Shown here: positions 20,481 to 35,061 of the stretch, piece after piece
Position numbering within the stretch: position 1 is the first letter of the stretch
Layout: every line of letters begins with the position of its first letter
Assembly: GCA_033980235.1 (NCBI GenBank)
Contig: CM067067.1
Location: 16,240,401 to 16,304,400, forward strand
DNA length: 64,000 nt
Direction of reading: 5' to 3'
Source of the DNA: Diadema setosum
Lineage: Eukaryota; Echinodermata; Echinoidea; Diadematoida; Diadematidae
Made by a program: the position numbers and the translations under genes
The notes under the pieces: model-generated
What the model was told of the DNA's origin: nothing
Databases searched by the model: none
What the model saw: only the letters and a program-made list of their open reading frames with translations

Positions 20481-23400
20481 CAAAGAATATAAGTGTATAC
20501 AAAACATATCTTGCTAAAAAGAAATACGTATTATGAAAATATGAAAAATATGTTGAAACAAAACATTCCCATTCTAGAACAACATGCTGAAGATTTCCTT
20601 GTTGTTGAAATTACGTAAAGGCAAAAAACTACGGAAACCGTCATCGACATAATCCAATTAGCGAGTAGGCCCAATATCTCAATCACATGCAATGCATTCA
20701 ATTAGTCATAGATTGGTCACTTCTAAGAGGGTCAATGTTCTCTTGATATATCAGGGATTTGTTTTTTTTTTTCTCTCTCTCTTCATTTCTCTGAGAATCG
20801 TTCAGTCATAAGTACTTTTCTTTTTCACAAGTCTTGCTGCAATTCTTCTTACGAGCACTTCTTCCGCAAAGCAAATGAATGAAAAAAAAAAGACCCTCTG
20901 AAAAAGTTCTTTACTCGTGTGACCGTTCTTTCTAATTTATCTCTTGAGGGTGGAAAGCGAAGTAAATGCCGATCTGTCATGAATTGTCCCCGTCTTAATT
21001 TCCTGCGATAATCTTGACAATTTCCGTCTTCAAGATGCGTTGGTGGGCGAACTGCACATTGCATCATTGAAAACACAGGGGATGAAAAAAAAAAGACGAA
21101 AACGACGAAGTCTTAATAAATTCTTCATCTTACTTGCTGTGCTCTAGTAGCGGGGTTCTGTGAATTTACATTTTTTTTTTTCGTCTGGAATTACTAGACA
21201 TCCAGATTCATAAATCTGTTGCGACGAACTGTCTTCTCTGTGTCTGTAAGACCTGCACGTTCAAGTCGCGTGTCTTTCCGAGCTTGAAGCTGGCGCAACG
21301 GACTGCCGGGTGGAAGGGGCACCTTGTGATTGACATGACACAGTAGGATGGCCGCCTTCGTCCTGTTACTAAACGTAGTACAGGTGCAAAGGAACGAAGA
21401 TACACTGGCTCTTCTTTTTGATTAAGAGGAAGGATTGACCTCGAGAGGTTCCTCTCATATCAAATCAAAATCTTTCATATTTCCATGCGTCAATTATGTT
21501 GCGGTAGCCAACCTTTGCCCTTGAAATGCGCCGTTGCTGTAATGATGAATGATGAGTGCCATGTCACTTTTTTGTGTGTTCTGTTTATTCAAATTAGGTA
21601 CTAACAATAACGCATTCATATTTGTTTTTATTCTATACTTGAGTACTGCTATGCGTGTAAGCAAATAATTTGTAGATGTGGAAAGACATTATACACGCTC
21701 AACTCTGTGGTCTCCTGAATAGAAAAACTCTATTACCGTTTTCTCTTTCTAAACTGTGTTTGTACCATCTTAACTCGCAAAAACAAGTTCATTCGCATCT
21801 ATAAAGACCAAACAGGCCTTCCTATTCAATACTCATTCACCCCCCCCCCCCTACCGAGAAATATAATACGCGATGCAAAACGCGATCTTAGATACCCTCC
21901 TTGAAGTTTTGGCAGAATTTCTAGAACTGTACAATAAACATATCCATTGTATTTGTTGAGGGGTGTGTTAAAGAATGTTCTGCCCATACTGACCCAAACG
22001 AATTTATACAGCTTTTTAGTGTGGCAATCCCATCATTATGTTATAATGATGACAACAATGATACTAGTTATGATTATGATAGCAGTGATGATAATAACAT
22101 TTTAAACATTCGTATTAGTGCCTACAGTGCCGGGGTAATGTCTCTCTATATATGCACTTGAAATAACAGGAAAAAGTGGAAAGATCACGTGAAGAAAAGT
22201 TACATCATCAGCACCATCATGATGATATCCCTGCATGTTGTAGGGATCAGTGTTTCCTTCATCTTTCTACCATAAAAGACATGCAGATGACCACATCGAA
22301 AACAGCAAAATAATGGAGGAATTCTCCATTGTATCAGACGACGACTTCAAGGTAGATTTGAATGGCAATCTGGGGTATTAAATGCTCTGGGCATAATTGT
22401 GATGGTCCCCCTCTGCAGAGAAGGCAGACGTGTCTAGGAGGAAGTGGTTACGTAATACACGTACTGCCTGGTTTAATTGCAAGTCCCGCTTCAGATTTAA
22501 CTAAAGTATTAAGCATTGAAAAGTGATTTATTCATATATATATATATATATATATACATATATATATCAAAGGGAACATTATTTGAGATGGATAAAATGC
22601 ATATCATGAGAATCTTATCGTAGGGAACTCTTTCATTTTCATGACATTGTAAACTTCTTGGTTAATATCTGCCCTAGATCACGCCCGTTAACATACTAAC
22701 AGTCCCTCTTTTCAAAACCATTATAGTGGAAGATCCGCGTGAAAGTATATATATATTTTTTAATTTGTAAAAAGGCTTATTACCATAACTACTGAGCATG
22801 CTACCAGCAATTAAACACACTTCTGTGCCTATATTGTTATGTGTTATCATTCCCAACTCTAACATTTCTCTCTCTTGCTACATACATAATATAAAACAGA
22901 ACAGAAGTGACATCATGCAGGTTGGACGTCGCTGTAATGTACAAGTCCGTTTGATATAAAGCTTTCAGGCCTCGGTCCCTTGTCAGATATTCAGTACCAA
23001 TGACAAGTACATAATATTATTATATGTGTACTTAGTATGTCGTTATACACTGTTAAACCTTCATGAAAAGTGCAGTCACTTTATAATATGTACTTGTTGC
23101 TAATATTGTAGATTTGACGAAAGGGTAGGGGCCCGACAGCTTGTTATCCCTCTCTGTGCCAACGAGTCAAATGTACACAAATTTCACACACAAACCTATG
23201 GGAAGGTTCAATAATGTGGCATGCAGAGGGTTGAAGGAGCTTTAATATGGATAGCGACGCGTAGTTTTATACTGGCGTCTCTTGTATTTTTTGTTTATCA
23301 CGACATACTGAAGTAAAGACACCATTCACGCCGCTAAAATGTCTGATTTAAAGATTTTAGTAGCCCGAACTTGCCACAAGACCATTCAAAAAAATTATAT

Positions 23401-23569
23401 CGGGCCCTTACATCGATTATGAATAAGATGAAAAGAAGATACTGTGATGCATTGTAAGCGTCCAACAACTTAATCGTTGCGCCGAATTTTCAACATGTCA
23501 CTTCTTTTCTTCAATCATGAAGAAGACCTGAAGAAAACACGTGACACGTTAAAAATTTTGATTGCACGA
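20481..23569. other. Intergenic, no gene recognised
   Basis: AT-rich. Contains a short (TA)n at about 22535-22567 and a patch at 21200-21410 with higher GC and short open frames in both strands that I cannot assign. Nothing else. Confidence 0.5.
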
Positions 23570-23968
23570 TTAAAGGGATCGTATAGTTTTGGTCGAGACC
23601 TAATTTCAGGTTTCTAACATTTTTTGGTGAGATAATGAGAAACCTCTTATGAAATATGAAAAAGCATGTAATTCTATGAGGAATTCAATGTTTATTTGAT
23701 GAAAATTGGTTTTGAAATGGCTGAGATATCAAAAAAAAAAAATAGCCATTCTGATAAAGTGTGGGACCTACACTTTATTACGATCGCTTTTTTTTTTCTA
23801 CTTTGTTCTTGGATGTTTCAGTCATTCCAAACCCGATTTTCATCAAATAAACTTTGAATTCCTCTTAAAATGATATGCTCTGTACTATATCATAAGTGTT
23901 TTCTTGGTATCTCGCAAAAAGTTAAAAGCCCAATTCTCATCTCCACCAACACTGTACCATCCCTTTAA
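23570..23968. mobile_element. Fold-back MITE, TTAAAGGGATNGTA family (copy 1)
   Basis: 399-bp element starting TTAAAGGGATCGTATAG and ending CTGTACCATCCCTTTAA. Long arms are inverted: for example ATTTGATGAAAATTGGTTTTG near the left against its complement CCCGATTTTCATCAAATAAA near the right. A-run and T-run lie around the centre. The TTAA at both edges suggests a TTAA-targeting superfamily. A shortened relative is at 54263-54435. Confidence 0.75.
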
Positions 23969-24020
23969 AAGTTGTTGGGCGCTAATAATGCTTTGAAATA
24001 TCTTCTTTTTATCAAAACCC

Positions 24021-24064
24021 ATAGATAGATAGATAAATAGATAGACAGACAGATAGATAGATAA

Positions 24065-24114
<50 letters not shown>

Positions 24115-24150
24115 TGATTGATAGATAGATAGATAAGTAGATAGCTATAG
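24021..24150. repeat. (GATA)n microsatellite
   Basis: About 130 bp of ATAG/GATA tetranucleotide with a few interruptions. Confidence 0.95.
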
Positions 24151-26705
<2,555 letters not shown>

Positions 26706-27286
26706 AACTCCCCTGATCTTAATAGCACATTAAATCGCTACTTCACATTATCTCGTTGGTCAGAGTGATGTTATATAATATGTGGGCACAAGTAGCCTAT
26801 ACTATAATTTCCTATGTGGCACAAGTATACTGTAATTTCCTCTGTCACGGTGTGTTCCTCACCATGTACCGTCGATGAAAATAGTGTGTCGACACTGTCA
26901 ACACTACGGAAATGTGTCCAGACTGCTAAAAGTGATTGATAATCCCTTATATTGCTATTGTGATCTTTAGTGAAGAAAAAACACAGTGACCATGCTTTAG
27001 CCATTCGAAACTTATCCCGTTTCCCTTTGAACATTGGGAAATTACAATGTGACGAGGAGTCAAGTGTAAACGCCAAGAAGGGACTGGCATTTTTCCTCAA
27101 ATCACTTTTTTTGTGTGTATCTGTCCAAATTTGGTGTTTTTGGTCTATAATATAGCCCATAGCCCGCCAAAAAATTAACAACAGCCGCGTTTACGTTTAA
27201 CGCACACTCATGAGTCATGGTACTTTACGTGTACTAAAACACATGTTGCCAGCTGACAGCAGATAAAAAAACCTATTACACAATAT

Positions 27287-27798
27287 TGAATACCTGAATA
27301 TAAGAACGACCCAAGTCCAATTTTTGGCCAAATTCAGTTCGACATGGGAAATTGTAGCTTATGCATGCATGGACTCATCTTGTGTATAACTTAATGATAA
27401 ATCCTAATTACCCCCGGAAGTCCCTGAAATGAATGAGTTAAATCTTATATGAATGTAAGAATGAAGGACTTGGGTCATTCTTACATTTATATTATAGCGC
27501 CCTCTCTCATCCTTCTCTCATCTCTATAGCAGAATATCATGTATATGATTCCAAGAACGACCCAAATCCATATGATTCAAAGAACGACCCAAGTCCATCA
27601 CACAAAATGGCCTCTCCACAATTAATGTAAATGTTAATTGTCATAGTAATATATGTTCTAATTTGTATATACAATGTTGCCTTCCCATCACAATGAAATA
27701 CAATATTATTGGACAAATAAAACAAAATACGAAGTTTTTTAAGTTTACTTGAAATGGTCTTCCATGGACTTGGGTCGTTCTTATATTCAGATACTCAA
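27287..27798. mobile_element. MITE with AAGAACGACCCAAGTCCA inverted ends
   Basis: Left edge TTGAATACCTGAATATAAG then AACGACCCAAGTCCA. The right edge is its complement with two mismatches (AGTATCTGAATATAAG...). 512 bp. The motif AAGAACGACCCAAGTCCA recurs inside at about 27460-27482 (inverted), 27552-27571 and 27579-27598. No coding capacity; superfamily not assigned. Confidence 0.75.
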
Positions 27799-27989
27799 TT
27801 CAATTGTATTTACCGTACTACACTTTGTTTTAGGAGTAAGCGTACGATTATAAATCAGAATTTGAATACATGTACTTAGGACCATTTTGTCATGTTACAG
27901 AGAGAATGAGAGATAAAAAAAAAAACAGATTGCGGCGAATTTAGATATACGGAGAGAGAACAAATGAGAATTGTACCTTGTTACAAACT

Positions 27990-28536
27990 TTAAAAAAGAC
28001 AAGTTCACCTTAATATACTATGTGTAATGCGGCAATATCAGTAGAACACATCTGTGAAGTTCGAGGGAAATCGAGCGATCCGTTCAAAAGTTATGTTTGT
28101 TTGTTTTTAAATAAGTTTCCGCGTAGTCACTGCTGGATGAGAAGACTACTACAGTATAAAGAAAGTTGTCACTTGCGTAGAACGATATAAGTAAAGGAGA
28201 ACTCCACACAATTTCGTTTTTTTTTTTAATACACATTCCTCCGACTTGTTACTCATGCATGTTAAGGGTAATATCAAGTGCTCTTTTATAACGCGAGAAA
28301 AGTGAAAATCTGTTGAATTTTCTTCATATATTTTTTACATCGCTCTACGCACGTGACATCAAAATCTGTAGTCTTCTCATCCAGCAATGGTAGCAAATTG
28401 AAACATCGAAAATTCATCACTTTTGAATGGATTGTCCGATTTTCCTCAAACTTTCACTGATATGTTTAACTAATATTGCTGAATTCTCTCAATTGACACA
28501 TGTACAGCATGTATATCAAGGTGAACTTGTCCTTTG
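27990..28536. mobile_element. Fold-back MITE, GGACAAGTTCACCTT family (copy 1)
   Basis: Outer arms GACAAGTTCACCTT and AAGGTGAACTTGTC are inverted. Inner arms include CACTGCTGGATGAGAAGACTAC against GTAGTCTTCTCATCCAGCA, and CGATCCGTTCAAAAGTTATG against its near complement. About 547 bp, same family as 39427-39992. No protein. Confidence 0.85.
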
Positions 28537-29070
28537 AAAGCAAGAGGTGTCACACCAATCAGTGAGATTCCAGAGAATTCTTTCTGATCTTCTTTTCCCC
28601 ACCACTATCGACCATACATTAACTTGTGCATGGACATACACAGACATTATAAACAATGGGAAAATTCGCCTAGACTGCTTTACGCCTACGAAATTACTGA
28701 CTTAAAGAAATTATGCATAATATCATTTCAGGTCCAGAATATGTGGACCAGTCAATTTTGTTTCCAGTGAAGAATAATTGTCATTAAATGGAAGACTGGT
28801 GTATTTTGACGTTGCAGAACTGAAATAGAGTGAATATTAGAGTGTGAATTGAAAGAAGTAACTGTTATTCAATATGCAATTGAGTGATCGATTATGCAAG
28901 GTATAATGAAAATTCTATAAGTGCTATGACATCTTATCAGCTCATATAAGAATACTGGAGAACACTGGCAGAAGAACTAGAGATCTTAAAAGCTAAGAAA
29001 CACATGTATGGTACTGTTCTAAAAGCGGTTTGAAGTGTTTGTAGCTATATTTACTCACATCTGTACAACA

Positions 29071-29072
<2 letters not shown>

Positions 29073-29140
<68 letters not shown>
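29073..29140. repeat. (AC)n microsatellite
   Basis: 68 bp of uninterrupted AC dinucleotide. Confidence 0.97.
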
Positions 29141-29142
<2 letters not shown>

Positions 29143-30030
29143 GACATGTACAAACGTATACATCAGACGAACATTATTTTTTGTCCATCCACTTAGTTCA
29201 CGCCAAAAGGTGTTATTCCCCATTCTAATAAAAGTAAAACACGACAAGCGACAAGACATAGTCATTGGTCCCTAGATGTGTCATTTCACCTCAATAATGT
29301 GAACATTAATTTCCTGTTCTCATACCGCATCTTCGGGCCTACGACCTCGCAAAACCCCCAAAACTTTGATTTTGTCGACATGGGTCGTGGTATATATTTT
29401 GATTATCTCAGTGTGGGGCGTGAAAACCTTCACCCCGTGATAAAAACTAGGTCTAGATTTTCGTAGACATTAGGGAATCCTTAACTACAGCAGCATCAGC
29501 ACAGGCAGTTTCGAGTGAAGGGTGATGGCGAATCGCTTTGAGCATACAGGAACGTGGCTTGCAGGAAGTTCAAGCCAAAAAATCTTCCCATCATGCAACG
29601 TTCCTCCAGACAGCGTCAAATTCAGGCAGTATCAAAGAGCCTATAACTGTGTCATTTTAGTAAAGTGGTTAGATTTTTGGTTACGTGTTGTTTCAATGAG
29701 TTTTTATCATTATGTCTTGAATTCGGAAAAAATAGGTTATCAACAATTCCTCAAAAACATCCATTTTGCTTCCAACGAATCTTCCAACCAATATTTCCTT
29801 TTCATGAGCTCAAAAATTGACAGCACAGACGTATAGTGACACAATCTTCAGAGATGTGTTTGTGTTGTTGTTTTTTTTTTTGCATGGTTGATTTTGTTTG
29901 ATGCAGGATTTTTTTTTTCATTATGAAAGTAATGAAATGATAATTATGATCTGTAGATAAATTGACGTGAACTTGATATGAAATTTCTTTTGCATTTTTT
30001 TTTCCGGTTGATGAATGTGGAAATGGGTCC

Positions 30031-30303
30031 TACTCTAAAAAAATAAAAAATCGATTGAAAAGGTTCACTCTTAAAGGAGTGAATAACAGAAAAGAGTGAA
30101 TTTAGAGTGAAATTGTTCATTTTCACTAATTTTCGAGTGAGCTCAGGGAATACTCCAAAATCTTCAAGTAATCCCTGAGGTCACTCTATAATGAGTGAAA
30201 ATGAACTTTTTCACTCAAAATTCACTCCAATCTCTCTAAATTCACTCTTTTCTGATATTCACTCCTTAAAGAGTGAACCTTTTCACTCGATTTTTAGAGA
30301 GTA
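30031..30303. mobile_element. Palindromic fold-back element built from GAGTGAA units
   Basis: A 273-bp near-palindrome: TACTCTAAAAA at the left and TTTTTAGAGAGTA at the right. AAAAGGTTCACTC..TAAAGGAGTGAATA is mirrored by TATTCACTCCTTAAAGAGTGAACCTTTT. The whole can fold into one long hairpin. Non-coding. Confidence 0.75.
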
Positions 30304-31344
30304 TGATATAATATAATCCCTACCAAAACGTATGTTGATCTGAAAAAAAAAAACAACATCTTAATAAGTGAAGTAGTTTCAACATGCCTCAAAACACCAA
30401 ACTATAAGAAGCAAGAAAACTTTAACAGACCAGAACTTCACTTTCATCATCATGACTCTCCTCACCTTCCCCAGTTTCAGATTGATTCTGGGTTTTTAGG
30501 AAGACCAGCGTTTAGGATAAAAAACTAGAACGCCCTATGAAAAGGTCATGAGAATGGATGGTGTGGTTTAGTCACAAGTAGTATTATGCAATGATGAGAG
30601 CACTTTTGAAGGAGACACCCGTTGCTGTTTGCAACAAAGAACCGACATTTCTACGTAATATCAGAAATAATGGAATCTCACATCTTAAAATGTAACACCG
30701 AATCGAAATTGTCATAATCTTCATAGTTTCTGTAAAAGATGTTCCTTTCTGTAGCCTTTTCCGTACTTTTCACATTGGATGGTTCTGTCGCTGACTTTTC
30801 TTTTTTTAATCCATTCAGTGTACTTAAGACGACTAGGACAGCATGGCTTGATCGTTATGCCGGATTGAAATTCTCCCACTGAAAATTTCACTCACTTTAC
30901 CGTTAGTTGTATCTTTTAACACAGTCGCCGTCTCCTCCCTTCCGTTAACCTCCCTCCACTCATATACCTGTCCTGGCTGTGGTTCTTTCTGTGAAATTTT
31001 GATTTTTTTTTTCTTAAATTTTTTTTATTTATTCATGGTCTGTTTAACCTGAATCGAGTTTAGACGCACGAACGCAATCGTTGATTGTCTACAGCAAAAT
31101 GAAAAGAAAATCATTCCATTATGTTCATCCTGCGAAAGACAACAAAAACAAAAGCTAAAACTATTCAACACATCTTCGGCTTGGTTCGGCCAACGAAAGA
31201 ACACTTCGTCCAAATGTCAACTTTTTGAAGTTTACCCTTTTTCTCTGGTTGGATATTATGTCCTTTATGTGAGTTGCAAAGCTAAAACATTTCGAAAATC
31301 ATTAATCGGCAAAGTGAATCTGGTGCACGTCACGAGACCGACAA

Positions 31345-31620
31345 CCACGAGTCATAAAGCCCACGAATCATACAGCCCATGAGTCATGCAGTTCACGAGT
31401 TATACAGCCCGCGAGTCATACAGCCTATGAGTTCGGCACTAAGCATACAAGGCCCACGAGATCGACACAATTAAAGCTCCGTGTGGTATCTGTCGAACTC
31501 GTGGGTTGTTTTTACCTAGTGTCGAACTCATGGGCTGTATGACTCGTGGGCTGTATGACTCATGGACCTTTTTTTCGATGTCGAACTCATCGGCTGTATG
31601 ACTCGTTGGTGTCGGTCTCT
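31345..31620. repeat. Inverted array of GAGTCATACAGCCCA units
   Basis: The left half holds about six tandem variants of CACGAGTCATACAGCCCATG (31347-31436). The right half (31495-31605) holds the same unit on the other strand (CATGGGCTGTATGACTCGTG). Together they form a fold-back with internally repeated arms. Probably a foldback-type transposon fragment. Confidence 0.7.
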
Positions 31621-31777
31621 TCGGATGACCCCAATGAATCCACTGGTTCGGAAGTAATCTTAACGTTACGTTTATCGTACAATTCCACATCTCGTAGTAT
31701 TTGATATCGCTATCCTGGAATAGAGTTCCCGGATAAAGTTAGTTATATGAGTTATTTTAAGTAACCATAATTTAATA

Positions 31778-31926
31778 TTATGCATGTGTGGTCAGCCATT
31801 GGCATTCCTCATAGTCCTTCGATGAAACGTATCCGCCTTCTACTTCTCTGATCTGATCAAGGATGTCAAAAGGACGTAAACCTTCATTAACTCGGTCTGC
31901 TTCCTTCTTACCCAACGAAAGTCTAC
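31778..31926 (-). CDS. Candidate terminal exon of an unidentified gene
   Basis: The minus strand has acceptor TTTGCATTCAG before 31926, then an open frame of 48 codons ending in TAA at 31778. It starts GRLSLGKKEADRVNEGLRPF and ends KDYEECQWLTTHA. The charged, low-complexity-free composition looks like coding sequence, unlike the surrounding AT-rich DNA. It enters in phase 1, which matches a possible donor at 32958 (CTGG/GTAAGC). I do not recognise the family. It lies between genes A and B on the same strand. Confidence 0.3.
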
Positions 31927-32346
31927 CTGAATGCAAATGTATTAAACTCACCAGGGATAACATGAATTTATACAAATTTTGTCTTTTGAAAGGAAAATTA
32001 CTCACCGAGATATTGGCCTATGAAAATTACTAGCACAAACAAACTGTAAAGAACGTTATGATTCGGGCGTTCCGTTTTCAACCAAAATTATGGAAGTGAC
32101 ATACTCTTTGTAGATCAGTGAATTGTCGATTAATAGATGTGACTTATGAGCGATGAATGAAATCATTGATGACGAAGCTGCTAAAGGGGTATTCCGGTGC
32201 AGATGAAAGTTAGTGTAAAAAAAAAGAAAAAAGAGTAAGCCCTTCTGCCACAATATTGATAAAAATCGGATGAAAATTAAGGAATTTATGAAATTGTGAA
32301 GTTTCGCTAATTTCTTCATGAAACAGTTCTTGAATAGTCAATAATC

Positions 32347-32410
<64 letters not shown>
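32347..32410. repeat. (TC)n-(TA)n compound microsatellite
   Basis: About 37 bp TC then 27 bp TA. Confidence 0.97.
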
Positions 32411-32559
32411 GACGGAGGAATGACTCGCAGACGTTGCAGTAATGTTCACTATGGCCTTTTATTCTCCCAAGCTTTCGACTGTGTTACCAGCCTTTTTCAA
32501 GGGCTTGATGAGACATAAACATAAAAGCAGAAAAACAACCAATTTGCATGCATTTGAAC

Positions 32560-32561
<2 letters not shown>

Positions 32562-32635
<74 letters not shown>
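32562..32635. repeat. (TA)n-(TG)n compound microsatellite
   Basis: About 29 bp TA followed by about 44 bp TG. Confidence 0.97.
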
Positions 32636-32639
<4 letters not shown>

Positions 32640-32957
32640 ATAAAGACATCATTGGCATTCATCAGCAGCACCAAGATGGCCAGATATCTTCTATGTAGTT
32701 CAAGATCAGAGATGAAAATGTGACGATATAAAGCGCTTCGTTCTGAACCTTGCACGTCACCTCTTCCAGCGGGTAAACATTTTCTTAATATTCAGAGATG
32801 TAGGTCAAAATCATATCTTCAAACACCAAGGCGGCCTTGGAGACAGGAATGACCTTTAGGCGTGGAAACCACACAGGAAAAGAAAGGAGCCGTTTCGTGC
32901 CTTCTGCCCATGAGCGAAACTTGCGAAATCTCGATTCTGCGAATGATCGCGGCTTAC

Positions 32958-33089
32958 CCAGCATGGAGTATCCCATATCAGGATGTCCGAGTTCTTGGCG
33001 GACGTGAGCGACTAGCCCGGGGACACCGCTTAGAATATGACAAGATGACTGGCTCTGTCGGCATCTGATGGATTTTGGATCAAAATTGT
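32958..33089 (-). CDS. Candidate exon, possible partner of 31778-31926
   Basis: GC-richer block. On the minus strand, after TAG at 33090-33092, it reads NFDPKSIRCRQSQSSC, then SGVPGLVAHVRQELGHPDMG and YSML, ending at CTGG/GTAAGC in phase 1. That joins in frame to the exon at 31926. The frame also stays open beyond the donor to 32785, and a LINE-like 3' tail follows on the plus strand (33150-33470), so it may instead be retroelement sequence. Unassigned. Confidence 0.22.
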
Positions 33090-33149
33090 CTAGCACCACC
33101 GCCAGAGAATTTGTTCACATAACACTAGCGAGAAAGGACCTTCAGCCCT

Positions 33150-33470
33150 TCCTTTGATTTTGTAGTTTGTTGTTTCATTAATTCACTATTCATTTTTAAC
33201 TATTTTCTGATAGCCCCAAAAGCTTTCCTTTTTTAGTGGGACCCTCGATTTCCATTTCCATCCTTATTTAATTTGTACTATGCATATGTATATCCAAAAA
33301 ATACAATTATGTTTTCTTAATTTCGTTACTCATGATCACATGTATTTTTGTTAATTTACGTTTTTAGCAATTATTACAAATATGTTCTGCTTATACATTG
33401 TATATGATTTTCTCTGTTTATTTGATGGAAATGAAAATAAATTCGAATTGGATTGAATTGAATCAATAGA
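33150..33470 (+). mobile_element. Probable LINE 3' end
   Basis: An AT-rich 3' untranslated-like stretch ends GGAAATGAAAATAAATTCG then AATTGGATTGAATTGAATC, a tail style common in invertebrate CR1-like LINEs. No reverse transcriptase is visible here. Confidence 0.35.
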
Positions 33471-34738
33471 AAAAAAAACAGGATTGTCAATGTTCATTTT
33501 TTATATCAAGTCGACCGTCATTAATCATAACTCATTATAGTATAACAACATCGAAGTTTCCTTAAGAATGGTTTATTTACAAATCAAACAATTCTTGTAC
33601 TTGTATTCGAGTGTGCTTCTGATTCGTTTTATAGTCCTACTTCAAAATTCTGTATTAAACGCTCCGTAATTGCAGCACTGTCTTGAATAGGACACTCCTC
33701 GAATATGGCTATATGAAAGATTATGCTGTGGAAAAGAAAATGACTCATTAATAAATGAAAACAAAAGGGATCTTTAATATTCTCTTTCATATAACCGTTT
33801 TGTCCAGTTGGGAGGGATGACATTGCCATTCTATTTCTATAATTGGATTAATGAAAACGGTAGGGGCAGGGTTGACAATGAAGTGGACGCGTCAATCTGT
33901 AGCTTCGAATTCATATGGGAACACTTGGGATTTTTTTTCTTTTTTACTTCTCTCCCTCTCCTTTAGCACCTTATCTTTTTTAGAAAATTTTGCACCTTGT
34001 CATGGGCTCTAGGCAAGTGAATTGGTAAGAATAAGTGTGCTGTCATGCTATTTTATACGTTCTGAAGTCCTGCCTGGTTCCGTGGACATGCATGATGAGC
34101 ATCCACATGCTAGCTGGAACGTCATTACACATAATAAATCACCACCCCTCCCTTTCCTGGAAATTTCCATGGCAGTATTTCCCCTTAATCAGTCTTTGAG
34201 TGAACCATGATTTTCCAGATCTAACTACATTACAGATGTAGGTAAAATATGTCTACATTCTTGATTCCTTCTCCTAATCGAATATGTCTTAGATCCTTCT
34301 TTTGAACGGCTGACAAAAAACAAAACAAAACAAAAACAAGACTGATACCAAGTTGCGCGCCAGAGTGACTAACATGACTAGAAGTCTGACGCGTGGAAAT
34401 CCTTATGAAATTCAAAGAGGAAGGCATTAAATTGGCAAGGCATGGTGAAGTTGCGTCGCTTGACTAGAAGAGGAGAAGCCTGTGGTCGACGACGCATGTA
34501 TTACGTAATCAACATAATCCATATGTCTTTCCTTTGACATACTAGTAACTAAGACTCTGACAAGGTGAGAAACCTGTACACAGACTCCACTGCAGGTGAT
34601 CGATGCTTAGTTCATCAGGCTTCACAGCAAAGCGTACTATTTATTATTTAAGTGATGTCATGTATGTGAAACACGATTATAATCATCATTAGCGCCTAAG
34701 GTTCTATGATCATATTCAATATACATGATCATTATGTA
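33471..34738. other. Intergenic, no gene recognised
   Basis: AT-rich; only short chance open frames. Confidence 0.5.
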
Positions 34739-34748
34739 TATATATATA

Positions 34749-34812
<64 letters not shown>
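34739..34812. repeat. (AT)n microsatellite
   Basis: About 74 bp of AT with one TTT interruption near each end. Confidence 0.95.
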
Positions 34813-34813
<1 letters not shown>

Positions 34814-34990
34814 CAGGGCTTTTTAGCATGACCCGTAGCCACTAAATATTGATGTCGGGTCACCAAATGGTGGCCCTATATGAATTCAAAATGAATATTA
34901 ATATTTCCTTTTCCACTAAACTTTCAAATTCAAAGATTTCAGTGGCCCAAATAGGCCATCAGAAAAAAAGTTAATGTCAAGCCCTGATAT
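34811..34990. mobile_element. MITE with TATCAGGGCT ends (copy 1)
   Basis: Starts TATCAGGGCTTTTTAGC and ends GTCAAGCCCTGATA. Internal TGGTGGCCC and CAGTGGCCC blocks are shared with the copy at 41148-41371. Inserted directly in AT microsatellite sequence. Confidence 0.65.
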
Positions 34991-35026
34991 ATATAATATG
35001 TAAATACGCGCGCACACACACACACG

Positions 35027-35061
<35 letters not shown>

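Noticed and set aside
33629..33720. Possible minus-strand terminal exon ending AAITERLIQNFEVGL
   Set aside because: Only about 25 coding-like residues with a weak acceptor; no partner exon.
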